DNA from: an uncultured Lachnospiraceae bacterium | GTDB taxonomy: Bacteria; Bacillota; Clostridia; Lachnospirales; Lachnospiraceae | DNA: 8,989 nucleotides | Assembly: GCA_946538445.1 (NCBI GenBank) | Contig: CAMNGO010000073.1 | Location: forward strand, 1-8,989 | Direction: 5' to 3' | Shown here: in pieces, positions 1-6,897 of the stretch | How the letters are laid out: each line of letters starts with the position of its first letter | Position numbering within the stretch: the stretch's first letter is position 1 | Translations under genes and position numbers: made by a program | The notes under the pieces: generated by a model | What the model was told of the DNA's origin: nothing | The model's database searches: none | What the model saw: the letters and a program-made list of their open reading frames with translations, nothing else

Positions 1-252
1 GAATGTCCGGAAGACTTCCCCGAAGAACTCCACTTTTCTGTCTGTCCATTCGTGGCTGTCTCCCTTTGGGATTGCCAGTGTATAAGCAAGACGCTTACCG
101 GACAGATTAAGCTCGTCAATGACCTGGTCCGTTGTCGGTTCTCCGATCAGAACATTCTCTATTGTCTCCGGCACTTCTGTATAGATTGGACGGTTAAAAC
201 CATCAATGCCGGTTTGTACTTTGTTATATAAGATTATTGATATTCCCGTCAT
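1..252 (-). CDS. Phage head-closure / head-tail joining protein, N-terminal part (cut by window edge)
   Basis: The first 84 codons of a minus-strand gene that continues past base 1. It is probably the small protein that closes the head under the connector ring and receives the tail, to judge from its place right after the connector and from the segment IPKGDSHEWTDRKVEFFG near residues 61-78. That segment resembles a conserved stretch in roughly 110-residue head-closure proteins of Firmicutes phages, as I recall it. The start ATG at 250-252 is chosen because AGGAGG lies six bases upstream. The gene overlaps the connector gene by 29 bases in another frame, which suggests translational coupling. 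The exact family cannot be settled from the visible part, and a minor capsid or tail-completion role is the alternative. Confidence 0.7.
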   Translation of the reverse strand, partial: MTGISIILYNKVQTGIDGFNRPIYTEVPETIENVLIGEPTTDQVIDELNLSGKRLAYTLAIPKGDSHEWTDRKVEFFGEVFRTF

Positions 253-622
253 AGCAGTCCTCCTGAACAGGAGAATATGAGCCGATCTTGTCCCCGACTC
301 CAAGCATCTTTTTTTCTGCTTTTGTCAGGTAGATCTCTCCAACAGCGCCATTCCCACCAATGGTCCAGCTCTGGGAATATCCCAGGGCAGACATTGAACC
401 CTGTGTGGCGCCTACAGGAATATCACTTGATGAGGTGTCACCTATAGCCCGTGCAACAACTCTACACGATACAGTTTCAGCGACCTCCTCATCGACATTT
501 TCCACATAGGCATCAATCAGAAGCGCGACATCGTCCAGCAATGCCGCACACAATGTCTGCTGTTGTGCTGTCATTGGGGTAAGCAGGCGCTTCTGTACAC
601 TAGCAACTGTTGCGTATGCCAT
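224..622 (-). CDS. Head-tail connector protein, Gp19/Gp15/Gp42-like
   Basis: A 132-residue protein that probably forms the adaptor ring docking on the portal after DNA packaging. The N-terminal half is helical and opens with MAYATVASVQKRL. It is followed by a stretch of Leu, Asp and Ala ending in VDEEVAETV around residues 40-52, then CRVVARAIG. The C-terminal half is Gly/Ser-rich (SMSALGYSQSWTIGG, then GEIYLTKAEKKMLG). This order, with a helical bundle first and a GYSQSW segment later, fits the Gp19/Gp15/Gp42 family of small phage connectors. The length and the place between capsid and head-closure genes also fit. A purine-rich AGTGAGG precedes the ATG at 620-622. The gene starts 10 bases after the small basic ORF and its 3' end overlaps the next gene by 29 bases. 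Confidence 0.82.
   Translation of the reverse strand: MAYATVASVQKRLLTPMTAQQQTLCAALLDDVALLIDAYVENVDEEVAETVSCRVVARAIGDTSSSDIPVGATQGSMSALGYSQSWTIGGNGAVGEIYLTKAEKKMLGVGDKIGSYSPVQEDCYDGNINNLI
259..264 (-). promoter_or_regulatory. Shine-Dalgarno site inside the connector gene
   Basis: AGGAGG read on the minus strand, six bases before the ATG at 250-252. It lies inside the last codons of the connector gene and decides the start of the overlapping head-closure gene. Confidence 0.8.
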
Positions 623-632
623 AATCCACGCC

Positions 633-785
633 TCACTTCTTCCTTGTGCGTTTTGGTTTCTCTGTGGGCTTCTCCGCCTTAGGTTCGGCGGCCATCCTAT
701 GACCAGCCGCCTTGTATTCTTCTACGCGGTCTTCCGCGACCCACATATCATTTCCATGTGTATTAATGAAATGCACAAACTTCAT
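633..785 (-). CDS. Small basic protein of unknown function downstream of the capsid gene
   Basis: A 50-residue protein starting MKFVHFINTHGNDMWV and ending in a Lys/Arg/Pro-rich tail (KPTEKPKRTRKK). Its ATG overlaps the stop of the major capsid gene by one base (TAATG), which indicates re-initiation by the same ribosomes. A very short protein is common between the capsid and connector genes of Firmicutes siphophages. Its job is not known to me. The first 27 residues look like a small folded domain (VxF xxxx GNDMWVAEDRVEEYKAAGHR), while the last 23 are charged and probably disordered. A role in stabilising the head or binding DNA is only a guess. The tight coupling and clean codons make it likely to be a real gene. 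Confidence 0.75.
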   Translation of the reverse strand: MKFVHFINTHGNDMWVAEDRVEEYKAAGHRMAAEPKAEKPTEKPKRTRKK

Positions 786-1702
786 TATGTCGGGATAGCT
801 CCTGTAAGAAGGTTGAAGCAGGATGTGTCAGCGCGGAATCCGACCTCGATCTCTGCCCGAACTGCTACCATGTTCTGCTGCCACAGGTTGATTGTGGTTG
901 CATCATTTCCAGACCCAACAATCAGAGAAGCGGAATCGTTTACAGAGATCTCGACACCATTAACGGTTCCATACATCGCCTGCGTCCAGTCACCAGCTAC
1001 ACCAACGATTGCCGGAGTGCCCGCTGTCTGGCCAACTGCTGCCGTACCAGCTTTATACAGGTGCTTGTTGAAGTAAGTCGAAACGCCAATGATCTTATCA
1101 ACTGTTCCATCGTTTGCAGAAGCAAGGAACAGAGGCCTGTTAGTTGTGTCTGTTGCTGTCAGGAGCAGAGCACGAGCTTGTGCGCCAAGGGCAAGACCAT
1201 TCATAACACCACCGTGTGCAGCAATGTCAGCATCTGCAGCAACAAGACCAAGATATGTGCCGTTGTTGGCATTAAGGATGGACTGAGCTGTACAGCCTGC
1301 GAATGTGTCAAAATTGCTCTGGGACGGGGCCTGTGTTGCTCCGATCACTGTAGAATCAAAAACACCAGCAAGAGCTGCCGGAAGTCTCTGAACAAGAGCA
1401 TCGTAAAGAGCGGGGATATCACGAACAAACTCAGCAGAGAATGTTTCGATGACTGCGATCTTAAATGCCTGCATCAGTTTTGTTCCGGGTGTGCCGTTAG
1501 ATACAGGCTTAACACCTGTTTCTGCTACCCATGCTGCTGTCGGATCGCCTGTGATTACCGGGATTGTAACTCCACGGCCAGGAAGAGCAATCTGTCTGGC
1601 AAGTCTCATGATTGCGGACTCTTCCTGAGTTTTCTGAAGAATTTCTGAAGAAATGTCACTAGGCAGCGCCATGCTGTTAGTGGTTCTGTTAATATCAGCC
1701 AT
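785..1702 (-). CDS. Major capsid protein, HK97 fold
   Basis: A 305-residue shell protein that polymerises into the icosahedral head. The N-terminal segment has the usual S-E-I-L and E-E-S-A-I-M-R-L-A pattern (about residues 19-35), then a beta-rich stretch with IPVITGDPTAAWVAETG near residues 48-63. The C-terminal end carries NLWQQNMVAVRAEIEVGF, typical of HK97-fold capsid proteins where the P-domain helix and last strand close the subunit. There is no long N-terminal delta or protease domain. The scaffold is encoded by the gene just upstream and I see no maturation protease in the window. AAAAGGAG lies eight bases before the ATG and overlaps the end of the scaffold gene; the two coding regions are 15 bases apart. 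High late expression is expected. Confidence 0.93.
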   Translation of the reverse strand: MADINRTTNSMALPSDISSEILQKTQEESAIMRLARQIALPGRGVTIPVITGDPTAAWVAETGVKPVSNGTPGTKLMQAFKIAVIETFSAEFVRDIPALYDALVQRLPAALAGVFDSTVIGATQAPSQSNFDTFAGCTAQSILNANNGTYLGLVAADADIAAHGGVMNGLALGAQARALLLTATDTTNRPLFLASANDGTVDKIIGVSTYFNKHLYKAGTAAVGQTAGTPAIVGVAGDWTQAMYGTVNGVEISVNDSASLIVGSGNDATTINLWQQNMVAVRAEIEVGFRADTSCFNLLTGAIPT

Positions 1703-1717
1703 AACTTAATCTCCTTT

Positions 1718-2218
1718 TCATTTCTTTTGGAGGTTTGCTTCGAACCAGCTTTTAAACTGATCGCGGGTTTTCCCACCTCCGATATTGGTTATCTCTCCGG
1801 CATCCCTGATCTGCGGATAACCGGTTTGTGTTGGCTGCGCAAAGGCTAGGATCGCTTTTGCCTGTTCGGTACATGCCTCCTCTGTTTCACCAGACAAGAG
1901 TGTTATGGGTACGCCTGTCTCCTTGGACACCTTGTCGCGGATCTGTCGAAGTTTATCAGCCTGAATCATGGAGTCAAGTTGCTTCTGAAGAGCCTCCGCC
2001 CGTTCTGTTGCCTTTTGAAGGTCTGACTTAGCCGCTTCTTCTGTCTTGTCAAACTTTGCAGCCTTTTCTTTCAGTGTTTCATAATCAGCATACTTTGCAC
2101 GAGTTTCAGCCAAACGCTTCCCAACAATAGCATTGACCTCTTCCTGTGTGAATGTACGCCCCTGCTCTTCAGCAGGTGTTTGTTCCTGTGTGGGTACAGT
2201 AGCGTTTATATCGCTCAT
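1718..2218 (-). CDS. Capsid assembly scaffolding protein (GP20/DUF4355-like)
   Basis: A 166-residue acidic, helical protein that probably forms the internal scaffold around which the capsid assembles and then leaves the prohead. The first 20 residues are polar and disordered (Gln, Glu, Pro, Thr). The FTQEEVNAIVGKRLAETRAKY motif (split here for length: FTQEEVNAIVGK, then RLAETRAKY) is a hallmark of these scaffolds. A coiled coil rich in Lys, Glu and Ala spans about residues 45-85, and a short C-terminal helix (DQFKSWFEANLQKK) probably contacts the capsid protein. AAGGAGGA stands six bases before the ATG at 2216-2218. It is the first gene after the toxin gap and is followed directly by the capsid gene. 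Family assignment rests on architecture and position. Confidence 0.85.
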   Translation of the reverse strand: MSDINATVPTQEQTPAEEQGRTFTQEEVNAIVGKRLAETRAKYADYETLKEKAAKFDKTEEAAKSDLQKATERAEALQKQLDSMIQADKLRQIRDKVSKETGVPITLLSGETEEACTEQAKAILAFAQPTQTGYPQIRDAGEITNIGGGKTRDQFKSWFEANLQKK

Positions 2219-2270
2219 AAATGGTCCTCCTTAGAGTTTTATTTCCTCGTTTAACGCACGAGTTGGCAAT

Positions 2271-2299
2271 AAAAAAAGCACCGCCAAAAATTGGAGTAC
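2271..2299 (-). terminator. Possible minus-strand terminator or attenuator between toxin and scaffold genes
   Basis: On the minus strand GTACT-CCAA, a loop of three T, then TTGG-C-GGTGC can fold into nine pairs (two of them G-U) with one bulged C, and seven T residues follow at once. It has the shape of an intrinsic terminator for transcripts leaving the toxin gene. Complete termination here would starve the capsid genes unless they have their own promoter, so partial readthrough is more likely. A further five-pair hairpin (CTCGT/ACGAG, 2246-2262) lies just downstream in the scaffold leader. Confidence 0.45.
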
Positions 2300-2326
2300 T
2301 TAATTAACAATTATTCTTCTTTTGTA

Positions 2327-2354
2327 TTGATATCTACACAAAATGTGATATACT
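2327..2354 (+). promoter_or_regulatory. Plus-strand sigma-A-type promoter in the toxin-scaffold gap
   Basis: TTGATA at 2327-2332 and TATACT at 2349-2354 are separated by 16 bases, and the -10 is preceded by TGA, which makes it an extended -10. Both hexamers match five of six consensus bases. The expected start site is about base 2361. No plus-strand protein gene follows; the transcript would run into the terminator at 2373-2426. The surrounding DNA is AT-rich, so a chance match is possible, but promoter and terminator spacing agree. Confidence 0.6.
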
Positions 2355-2360
2355 ATTTAT

Positions 2361-2427
2361 GAGATATCTTACAATAAAGCAGGACGTGATCCCCTATATT
2401 GGGTTGCGGATCTGCTTTATTTTTTTA
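2361..2427 (+). ncRNA. Candidate small antisense RNA opposite the toxin-scaffold intercistronic region
   Basis: Defined only by its signals: a near-consensus promoter upstream and a strong hairpin plus T-tract at its end, giving an RNA of about 65-75 nucleotides. About twelve single-stranded bases come first, then a long stem (AATAAAGCAG pairing CTGCTTTATT) enclosing an inner GATCC/GGATC element and a loop. It is fully complementary to the mRNA between the toxin and scaffold genes and touches the toxin stop codon. The ATG at 2359-2361 opens 25 codons, but it lies at the predicted transcription start and has no ribosome site, so I favour a non-coding RNA. I do not recognise the family. Ends are estimates. 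Confidence 0.45.
2373..2426 (+). terminator. Intrinsic terminator, plus strand
   Basis: A perfect 10-base inverted repeat, AATAAAGCAG at 2373-2382 and CTGCTTTATT at 2412-2421, with an inner GATCC/GGATC pairing option, followed by seven T (2420-2426) and a further T-rich stretch. The minus-strand side has only a weak U run (TTTATTG), so it mainly faces the plus strand. Its T-tract covers the stop codon of the toxin gene on the other strand. Confidence 0.7.
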
Positions 2428-3600
2428 TTTTTCTAAAACCAAAAAGATGTCATCACCATCAATCAAGAACACTCTTTCGACAAACAGTGTTCCTCTTCTC
2501 TTAAATAATGCTTTTGCTTGCTCAATCGCTTCATCCCTACTCATTTCTATGTTAGAAATATCAAATATAAAGCCTGATGCTTGTTTCTTCTTTTTATGAC
2601 ATGCATTATAAAATGTATCTTTATTGGTTTTGGTAGGTGTTTTCAAATCGACTTTTTGTCCATAAAATACATAATCTGGCGTCTTCACATTTTCTGGTAC
2701 TACAATTTTAGGCCAGAATTCTAATCTTCCTCCCAATTTTTCAGTCAGTAGTTCGCCTACGCGTTTTTCATTTTCATCAGGATCAAGTTTTACATGGATT
2801 CCGTCGACATGGTAATCAATTCCATCAATAGTCACATTTTGTTTATATACTATTTGTTTCGGCTTTTTATGTTTATCGCTATGCCATAATTTTGTGGCAT
2901 CTTTGACATAACTGGCCTTATTTTTATCATTTTTTATTTTTTCTGCTTCCCGCCTCATCGTGTTCAGCTTATCCTGCCACTTATTTCCTTCGGCATTCTC
3001 ATACATCTCCAGATACTTATCCGGGTCATATCCTTCCACCTCGGTATTCTGATTAAACCTTACACAATATTGGCAGTCGCAATGAGCGTGGATGTGCTCG
3101 GCATGGCCGTTCTTTAAGGCATTCTTTGAGATGTTCTGCCACCCTCTGGAGGCAAGCATGATACAGAAACTGCAGGTATCGCCATGAGGTACCCAGGCAA
3201 ATTGGGCCCGATCCCTCTCCGCATTCTTCAGCATAGTGTCAGCTCCGGCACGTTTGACCAGTCTGTCTACCACATCACTACAGAGCTTCCCTTCCGGGGA
3301 CTGTTTCAGTGTCCCGTTGATTCCTTTTGCCACCTCACCATATTTCGCCGCCTCGGCCGGCTCGGCAGGAGGAATGGTCACTCCTGAAAGTTCTGCGATG
3401 CGTTCATACATCTGGCAGGCCAGTTCGGAAGACGCCTCGCTGTACTTCTGTACTAAAGCCATGGCATAATCGATGATTTCTTTTCTGTCAACCGCATCGA
3501 TCTTTCCTAAGAATTTGGCATCAAAGTCCGCGGCTGCCTTTTTGCTGATTCTGGACATCATGTCCCGGTAACGGATCCAATCACTCTGTGATATCTTCAT
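2425..3600 (-). CDS. MuF-type minor head protein fused to a C-terminal PD-(D/E)XK nuclease toxin domain
   Basis: A 391-residue two-part protein. The N-terminal part (to about residue 200) is a MuF-like head morphogenesis domain: helical, with a metal-binding cluster, CSFC at 143-146 and HIHAHCDCQYC at 169-179. The middle (about 200-250) is a Lys-rich linker. The C-terminal part (about 255-391) looks like a CdiA-type tRNase toxin of the PD-(D/E)XK fold: Glu277 in a helix, TPDY with Pro308-Asp309, then VDLK with Asp318 and Lys320, and a later KKKQA at 337-341. Such MuF toxins in temperate phages are thought to ride in the virion and act on nucleic acid in the target cell; substrate here is inferred. 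The start overlaps the portal end by 20 bases, with GAGGTG seven bases before the ATG. The toxin part is far more AT-rich than the head part, a sign of domain exchange. No immunity gene is seen downstream. Confidence 0.85.
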   Translation of the reverse strand: MKISQSDWIRYRDMMSRISKKAAADFDAKFLGKIDAVDRKEIIDYAMALVQKYSEASSELACQMYERIAELSGVTIPPAEPAEAAKYGEVAKGINGTLKQSPEGKLCSDVVDRLVKRAGADTMLKNAERDRAQFAWVPHGDTCSFCIMLASRGWQNISKNALKNGHAEHIHAHCDCQYCVRFNQNTEVEGYDPDKYLEMYENAEGNKWQDKLNTMRREAEKIKNDKNKASYVKDATKLWHSDKHKKPKQIVYKQNVTIDGIDYHVDGIHVKLDPDENEKRVGELLTEKLGGRLEFWPKIVVPENVKTPDYVFYGQKVDLKTPTKTNKDTFYNACHKKKKQASGFIFDISNIEMSRDEAIEQAKALFKRRGTLFVERVFLIDGDDIFLVLEK

Positions 3601-5053
3601 CTGACGTCACCTCTGCTGCCGCCGGGTTCTGTTCTTCCTGATTCTGCCCGGATTCTTCTACTCCTGTCATCTCCAGGAGGAGCATCTGCCCTCTTGCCCT
3701 CTGTTCCTGGGCTTTGATCCGGCGGATGTCTGCCTGATCAAACCCGATCATCTCAAGAAATGTATCGGTGGAGGCGAAGTTTTCCCTGGCGGATGCAATC
3801 TTGATCGCGGCATCTGCTGTCACGGCCACACTTGGCATAGCCGGATTCTTGAAATGAGGGATTATGTTCTTCTGTTCATCGGACAGGCCTTCCACGCTAG
3901 TATTGTTTGCTATGGCCATAGCCATGAGTCCGATGGTCTTTAGGGAATTTCCGTTTCCAGCATTCAGCTGTTCTGCCATAGCTACCAATGTCTGTGTCTG
4001 TGCCAGGATTGCATCGGAGCTTGTCGGATTGGCATCATTGACAACACCGGTATCCGATACGGTAAGCCCTGTAGCAGCTGAAAACTGTGTAGCCAGGACT
4101 CTGATCATCTCCACATGTGGAGAGATATTCCCTTGTGGGAGCTGTCCAAATACCGGTTTTTCTCCCGTTTCCGGGTTCGTTGTTGAAGCCAGGATACTTC
4201 CTACGTATTGTTTGAATTTCTGATTGATTACGACATCATACTGTTCATCAGTAATACCAAGAAGGTATTTCTGCGGAGATGTAGCAAATTCCAGACCAAT
4301 GGTCGCATTTGCGATAGTTCTTACATACCCCTGGATCAGCCTCCGAACCGGTTCCTTTATCCTAGATCTGCCGAATGGTTTATCACTGGTGGCATTCCAG
4401 ATCAGTGGTTCCATCAATGGTCTTCCCATCTGGTGCGGATACCTGATCGTTGTCCATTCTTCATCTATTCTCTGAAACACGATGATGTCATTGTCCGTAT
4501 AATAATTGATCAATGAAGGTCTCCAGAGCATCTCCATTGATTCATCCGGAGTGCTATCTATAATTGCAAACCCACAGTCGACCCGACCGAGTTCCCCATT
4601 CCACAATGCTGCTGCACTCTGGGGAGAATGGAATCGAATCTTACACTTTTTGCTCCTATCCCTTGAGAGAGTGGCGAACGTTGAACCATACTTGAGTTCA
4701 TCTCGACAAGCTTTCATGTATTCGGATAAAAACCGGTTATCCTCGACAATCTCGGCTAATTCGCCCACTTCTCCGCCATTCATATCGACAAATCCGTCAA
4801 ACATAGATCTGGCAGCAAGAACGTCCACTGTCTTTGCTCCCCATGAGCATCCGATCTCCAACCCTCGAAGTGTTTGTGGGAGAGCGATTCCCAGATTCAC
4901 CTCAGCCAAAGAGATATGGCCTTCATAGTATTTATTTTTTAGTTCGTTTTTGCTTCTGTGGTATTCATATACATTAAACAGCTCCCGAAGCTTCTCCCTT
5001 TCCAGATTCGAAAGGTCCTCTAGTCTGTCCACATCGATTAATAACTCTGTCAT
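3581..5053 (-). CDS. Phage portal protein (SPP1 Gp6-like type)
   Basis: A 490-residue protein that forms the dodecameric ring at one head vertex, through which DNA is pumped in and later leaves. The start is set at the ATG at 5051-5053 because it overlaps the terminase stop as ATGA. An upstream ATG at 5102-5104 would add 17 residues, but it lies deep inside the terminase gene and has no ribosome site. The N-terminus (LEREKLRELFNVYEYHRSKN, then KNKYYEG) and the AARSMFDGFV segment resemble Gp6-like portals of Gram-positive phages. A helical stem region and a stretch with ATQFSAATGL and NPTSSDAILAQ are typical near the C-terminal third. The tail is acidic and Gln-rich, probably disordered. Terminase lies directly upstream and the MuF gene directly downstream, the standard order. 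Confidence 0.92.
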   Translation of the reverse strand: MTELLIDVDRLEDLSNLEREKLRELFNVYEYHRSKNELKNKYYEGHISLAEVNLGIALPQTLRGLEIGCSWGAKTVDVLAARSMFDGFVDMNGGEVGELAEIVEDNRFLSEYMKACRDELKYGSTFATLSRDRSKKCKIRFHSPQSAAALWNGELGRVDCGFAIIDSTPDESMEMLWRPSLINYYTDNDIIVFQRIDEEWTTIRYPHQMGRPLMEPLIWNATSDKPFGRSRIKEPVRRLIQGYVRTIANATIGLEFATSPQKYLLGITDEQYDVVINQKFKQYVGSILASTTNPETGEKPVFGQLPQGNISPHVEMIRVLATQFSAATGLTVSDTGVVNDANPTSSDAILAQTQTLVAMAEQLNAGNGNSLKTIGLMAMAIANNTSVEGLSDEQKNIIPHFKNPAMPSVAVTADAAIKIASARENFASTDTFLEMIGFDQADIRRIKAQEQRARGQMLLLEMTGVEESGQNQEEQNPAAAEVTSDEDITE

Positions 5054-6477
5054 CCTATCCTCATCTTCCTTCCAGGATCCCTTTTCGAAGTCTTCGCTCC
5101 CCATAGTGCAAGAGAAGCTGCCTCGATTGGCCCGGAAAAATCACCCCCGAAGCCCCATCCTCCGGATATGGCCCGTTTTGTTGATTTCAGTGCTGATTCG
5201 TTTAATAATTCCTGTCCCCTATACCATGTGATTGTTTTTTCTGACAGCATATCCATCAGCAGCCCCGCTGCTGCGATCACATCCTTTGGTTTAGAACGAA
5301 TAACAGAATCTTTTGCCTTCCAGGTATCGGAAATCTTATCCGCCAGGACATCAACACCGTTCTTTCCGTCGATCACCACACAGGATGCTTCTCCGTATCT
5401 TTCATTCAGCCAGTCTGCCAACCATTTGGTTCCCATGCCTACTTGTTTCATAGCAATCAGGGAGATTCGTGCCGGTCCTTCTTTCGGAATGACAGCACCA
5501 CATAGAGTAACAAATGTACTATCCGGGGAGAATTTGACTCCATATGCTGTCTTCCCTTCCGGCTTCATCTGATCAGAACAGCAGGCTTTCCAATCCGCCT
5601 CATTGATTGCCGAGTCGTTCTCTGTCAGCAGAGGACTCCACCATCCAAGACGCTCTCTAGCGAACCCGTCCGGAGTCATGGTAGTCAGCTCCTCTTCGGT
5701 GAATTCCTCCGTCAGTCGAATCCCAAGAGCCGGGTTCGTCATATACCATAGAGTCGTATCACTGACATTGATCTGTTCAACATTCTCCGCTTCCACACTC
5801 CACTCATGCCAGGCATTGTGCGGTCCGGTGTTTTGTATACAATTTGTCCTCCGCCTACGGAAGACTGTGCCAGGGCACCCCGGATAAGGAGGTGTCCCGG
5901 TATAGATCAGCTGCCTGGTCCCTGTCGTAGAGGCAGACAATGTTGCCATGATTGCTTCCAGCTGATCATCCTGGAGTTCCTGTGCTTCGTCAAAAACAAC
6001 TACACTAATCCCGTCAAATCCTCTGGCCGCCTGTCTGGATCTTGCTGAATACTCTATAGATCCTCCATTCAGAAGTTCTATCGCCTCTTCACCGTTGGTT
6101 CTGCGTATATTCTTTACCATGGCCATGATTTCCGGATATCTTTTATCTTCAAATATGGCCGACAGCCTCCGGAAAGATTTCTTTGAAGTCTTCACCTGGT
6201 GTGCTGTATGAAGGATCTTTTCTCCATTGATCAGCATCCCATAGAGTTCCCTGGCTTCCAGGCATACATTTTTTCCATTCTGCCTCGGCAGTGCCAGTCC
6301 AGCAGATGTGACATTATAATTTCCATCTTCATCCAGTCCAAGCCAACACTCGACAACTAGTTCCTGCCACGGATCCAGCCTGTTACCATATGCATTCATC
6401 AGTTCCGCAGCATCTTTACCGTCTGTTGATACCCTGTCAGGCTCGATCCTGATCCGCGGTTCCTGTGATCCTTTCAT
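5050..6477 (-). CDS. terL: Terminase large subunit (ATPase and nuclease of the packaging motor)
   Basis: A 475-residue motor protein that cuts concatemeric phage DNA and pumps it through the portal using ATP. The ATPase part shows a Walker A of the phage type (LPRQNGKN, residues 63-70), a Walker B followed by the catalytic Glu (VVVFDEAQ, about 159-166) and a coupling motif (YTGTP, 192-196). The C-terminal part has the acidic positions expected of an RNase H-like nuclease (GVKFSPD near 313-319, VVIDGKNG near 367-374, and GPIEAASLALWG near 449-460). The length is slightly short for the Terminase_1 family but all motifs are present. The ATG overlaps the TerS stop as ATGA, with GAAGG upstream, and the stop overlaps the portal start in the same way, so the three proteins are translated together. 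Confidence 0.95.
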   Translation of the reverse strand: MKGSQEPRIRIEPDRVSTDGKDAAELMNAYGNRLDPWQELVVECWLGLDEDGNYNVTSAGLALPRQNGKNVCLEARELYGMLINGEKILHTAHQVKTSKKSFRRLSAIFEDKRYPEIMAMVKNIRRTNGEEAIELLNGGSIEYSARSRQAARGFDGISVVVFDEAQELQDDQLEAIMATLSASTTGTRQLIYTGTPPYPGCPGTVFRRRRTNCIQNTGPHNAWHEWSVEAENVEQINVSDTTLWYMTNPALGIRLTEEFTEEELTTMTPDGFARERLGWWSPLLTENDSAINEADWKACCSDQMKPEGKTAYGVKFSPDSTFVTLCGAVIPKEGPARISLIAMKQVGMGTKWLADWLNERYGEASCVVIDGKNGVDVLADKISDTWKAKDSVIRSKPKDVIAAAGLLMDMLSEKTITWYRGQELLNESALKSTKRAISGGWGFGGDFSGPIEAASLALWGAKTSKRDPGRKMRIG

Positions 6478-6866
6478 GTCCGGGCCTTCTTTGCTTTGAT
6501 CATGTCAAGGACCGTCATTGGTTCTCCTTTTTTATAGACTGCCGCATCTGCTTCCTTTTTCGGCATCTCCTCGATAATCCTTGTCATCCCTGTCATGTAA
6601 GTTTTCCAGAGGGCTTCATAAGCCTTAAAGGCTGGGTTCTCCCGGATGCCCGTCTGACCACCGCCATTATCATAGGTCACAGTGATCTTCTCACCAACAA
6701 TTGCCTCCCTGGTCTCCTCCAGCTTGGCATGCATAAATGATACATTTTGGATAATTTCTTCCAATAATTTGATGCGTTCCGGAGGGGTTCCGGTGTCCCT
6801 GAGGAGCTTAGTAAGCCTTCTCTGTTCTTTCTTTTGTTTCTTAATAATGTCCTGATTTTCGGGCAC
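6474..6866 (-). CDS. terS: Terminase small subunit, P27-like
   Basis: A 130-residue DNA-recognition subunit that binds the packaging site and directs the large subunit to cut. It starts with a Lys/Arg-rich helix (KKQKKEQRRLTKLLRDTG), then helices with ERIKLLEEIIQNVSFMHAKL. The conserved stretch with ENPAFKAYEALWKTYM at about residues 76-91 is the usual mark of P27-family small terminases. The start codon is GTG (6864-6866), supported by GAGGTGG six bases upstream; no better ATG is available. Placement between HNH and large terminase, and the ATGA overlap with terL, confirm the role. The GC-rich gap immediately upstream is a natural binding site for it, though that is inference. Confidence 0.9.
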   Translation of the reverse strand: MPENQDIIKKQKKEQRRLTKLLRDTGTPPERIKLLEEIIQNVSFMHAKLEETREAIVGEKITVTYDNGGGQTGIRENPAFKAYEALWKTYMTGMTRIIEEMPKKEADAAVYKKGEPMTVLDMIKAKKART

Positions 6867-6897
6867 TCCGGACCACCTCTTCTCTGCCCTTTTAATA

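Noticed and set aside
1061..1648. 195-codon plus-strand frame with many Cys
   Set aside because: It lies wholly opposite the capsid gene. The Cys richness is the complement of common Ala/Thr codons of the real gene, and there is no ribosome site.
2359..2436. 25-codon plus-strand ORF starting MRYLTIKQ, possible type I toxin peptide
   Set aside because: Its ATG coincides with the predicted transcription start, it has no ribosome site and most of it is the terminator stem and T-tract, so the codons are by-products of the hairpin.
5054..5104. N-terminal extension of the portal gene from the ATG at 5102-5104
   Set aside because: It adds 17 residues that simply re-read the end of the terminase gene in another frame and has no ribosome site. 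The ATG at 5051-5053 overlaps the terminase stop as ATGA, as at the terS-terL junction.
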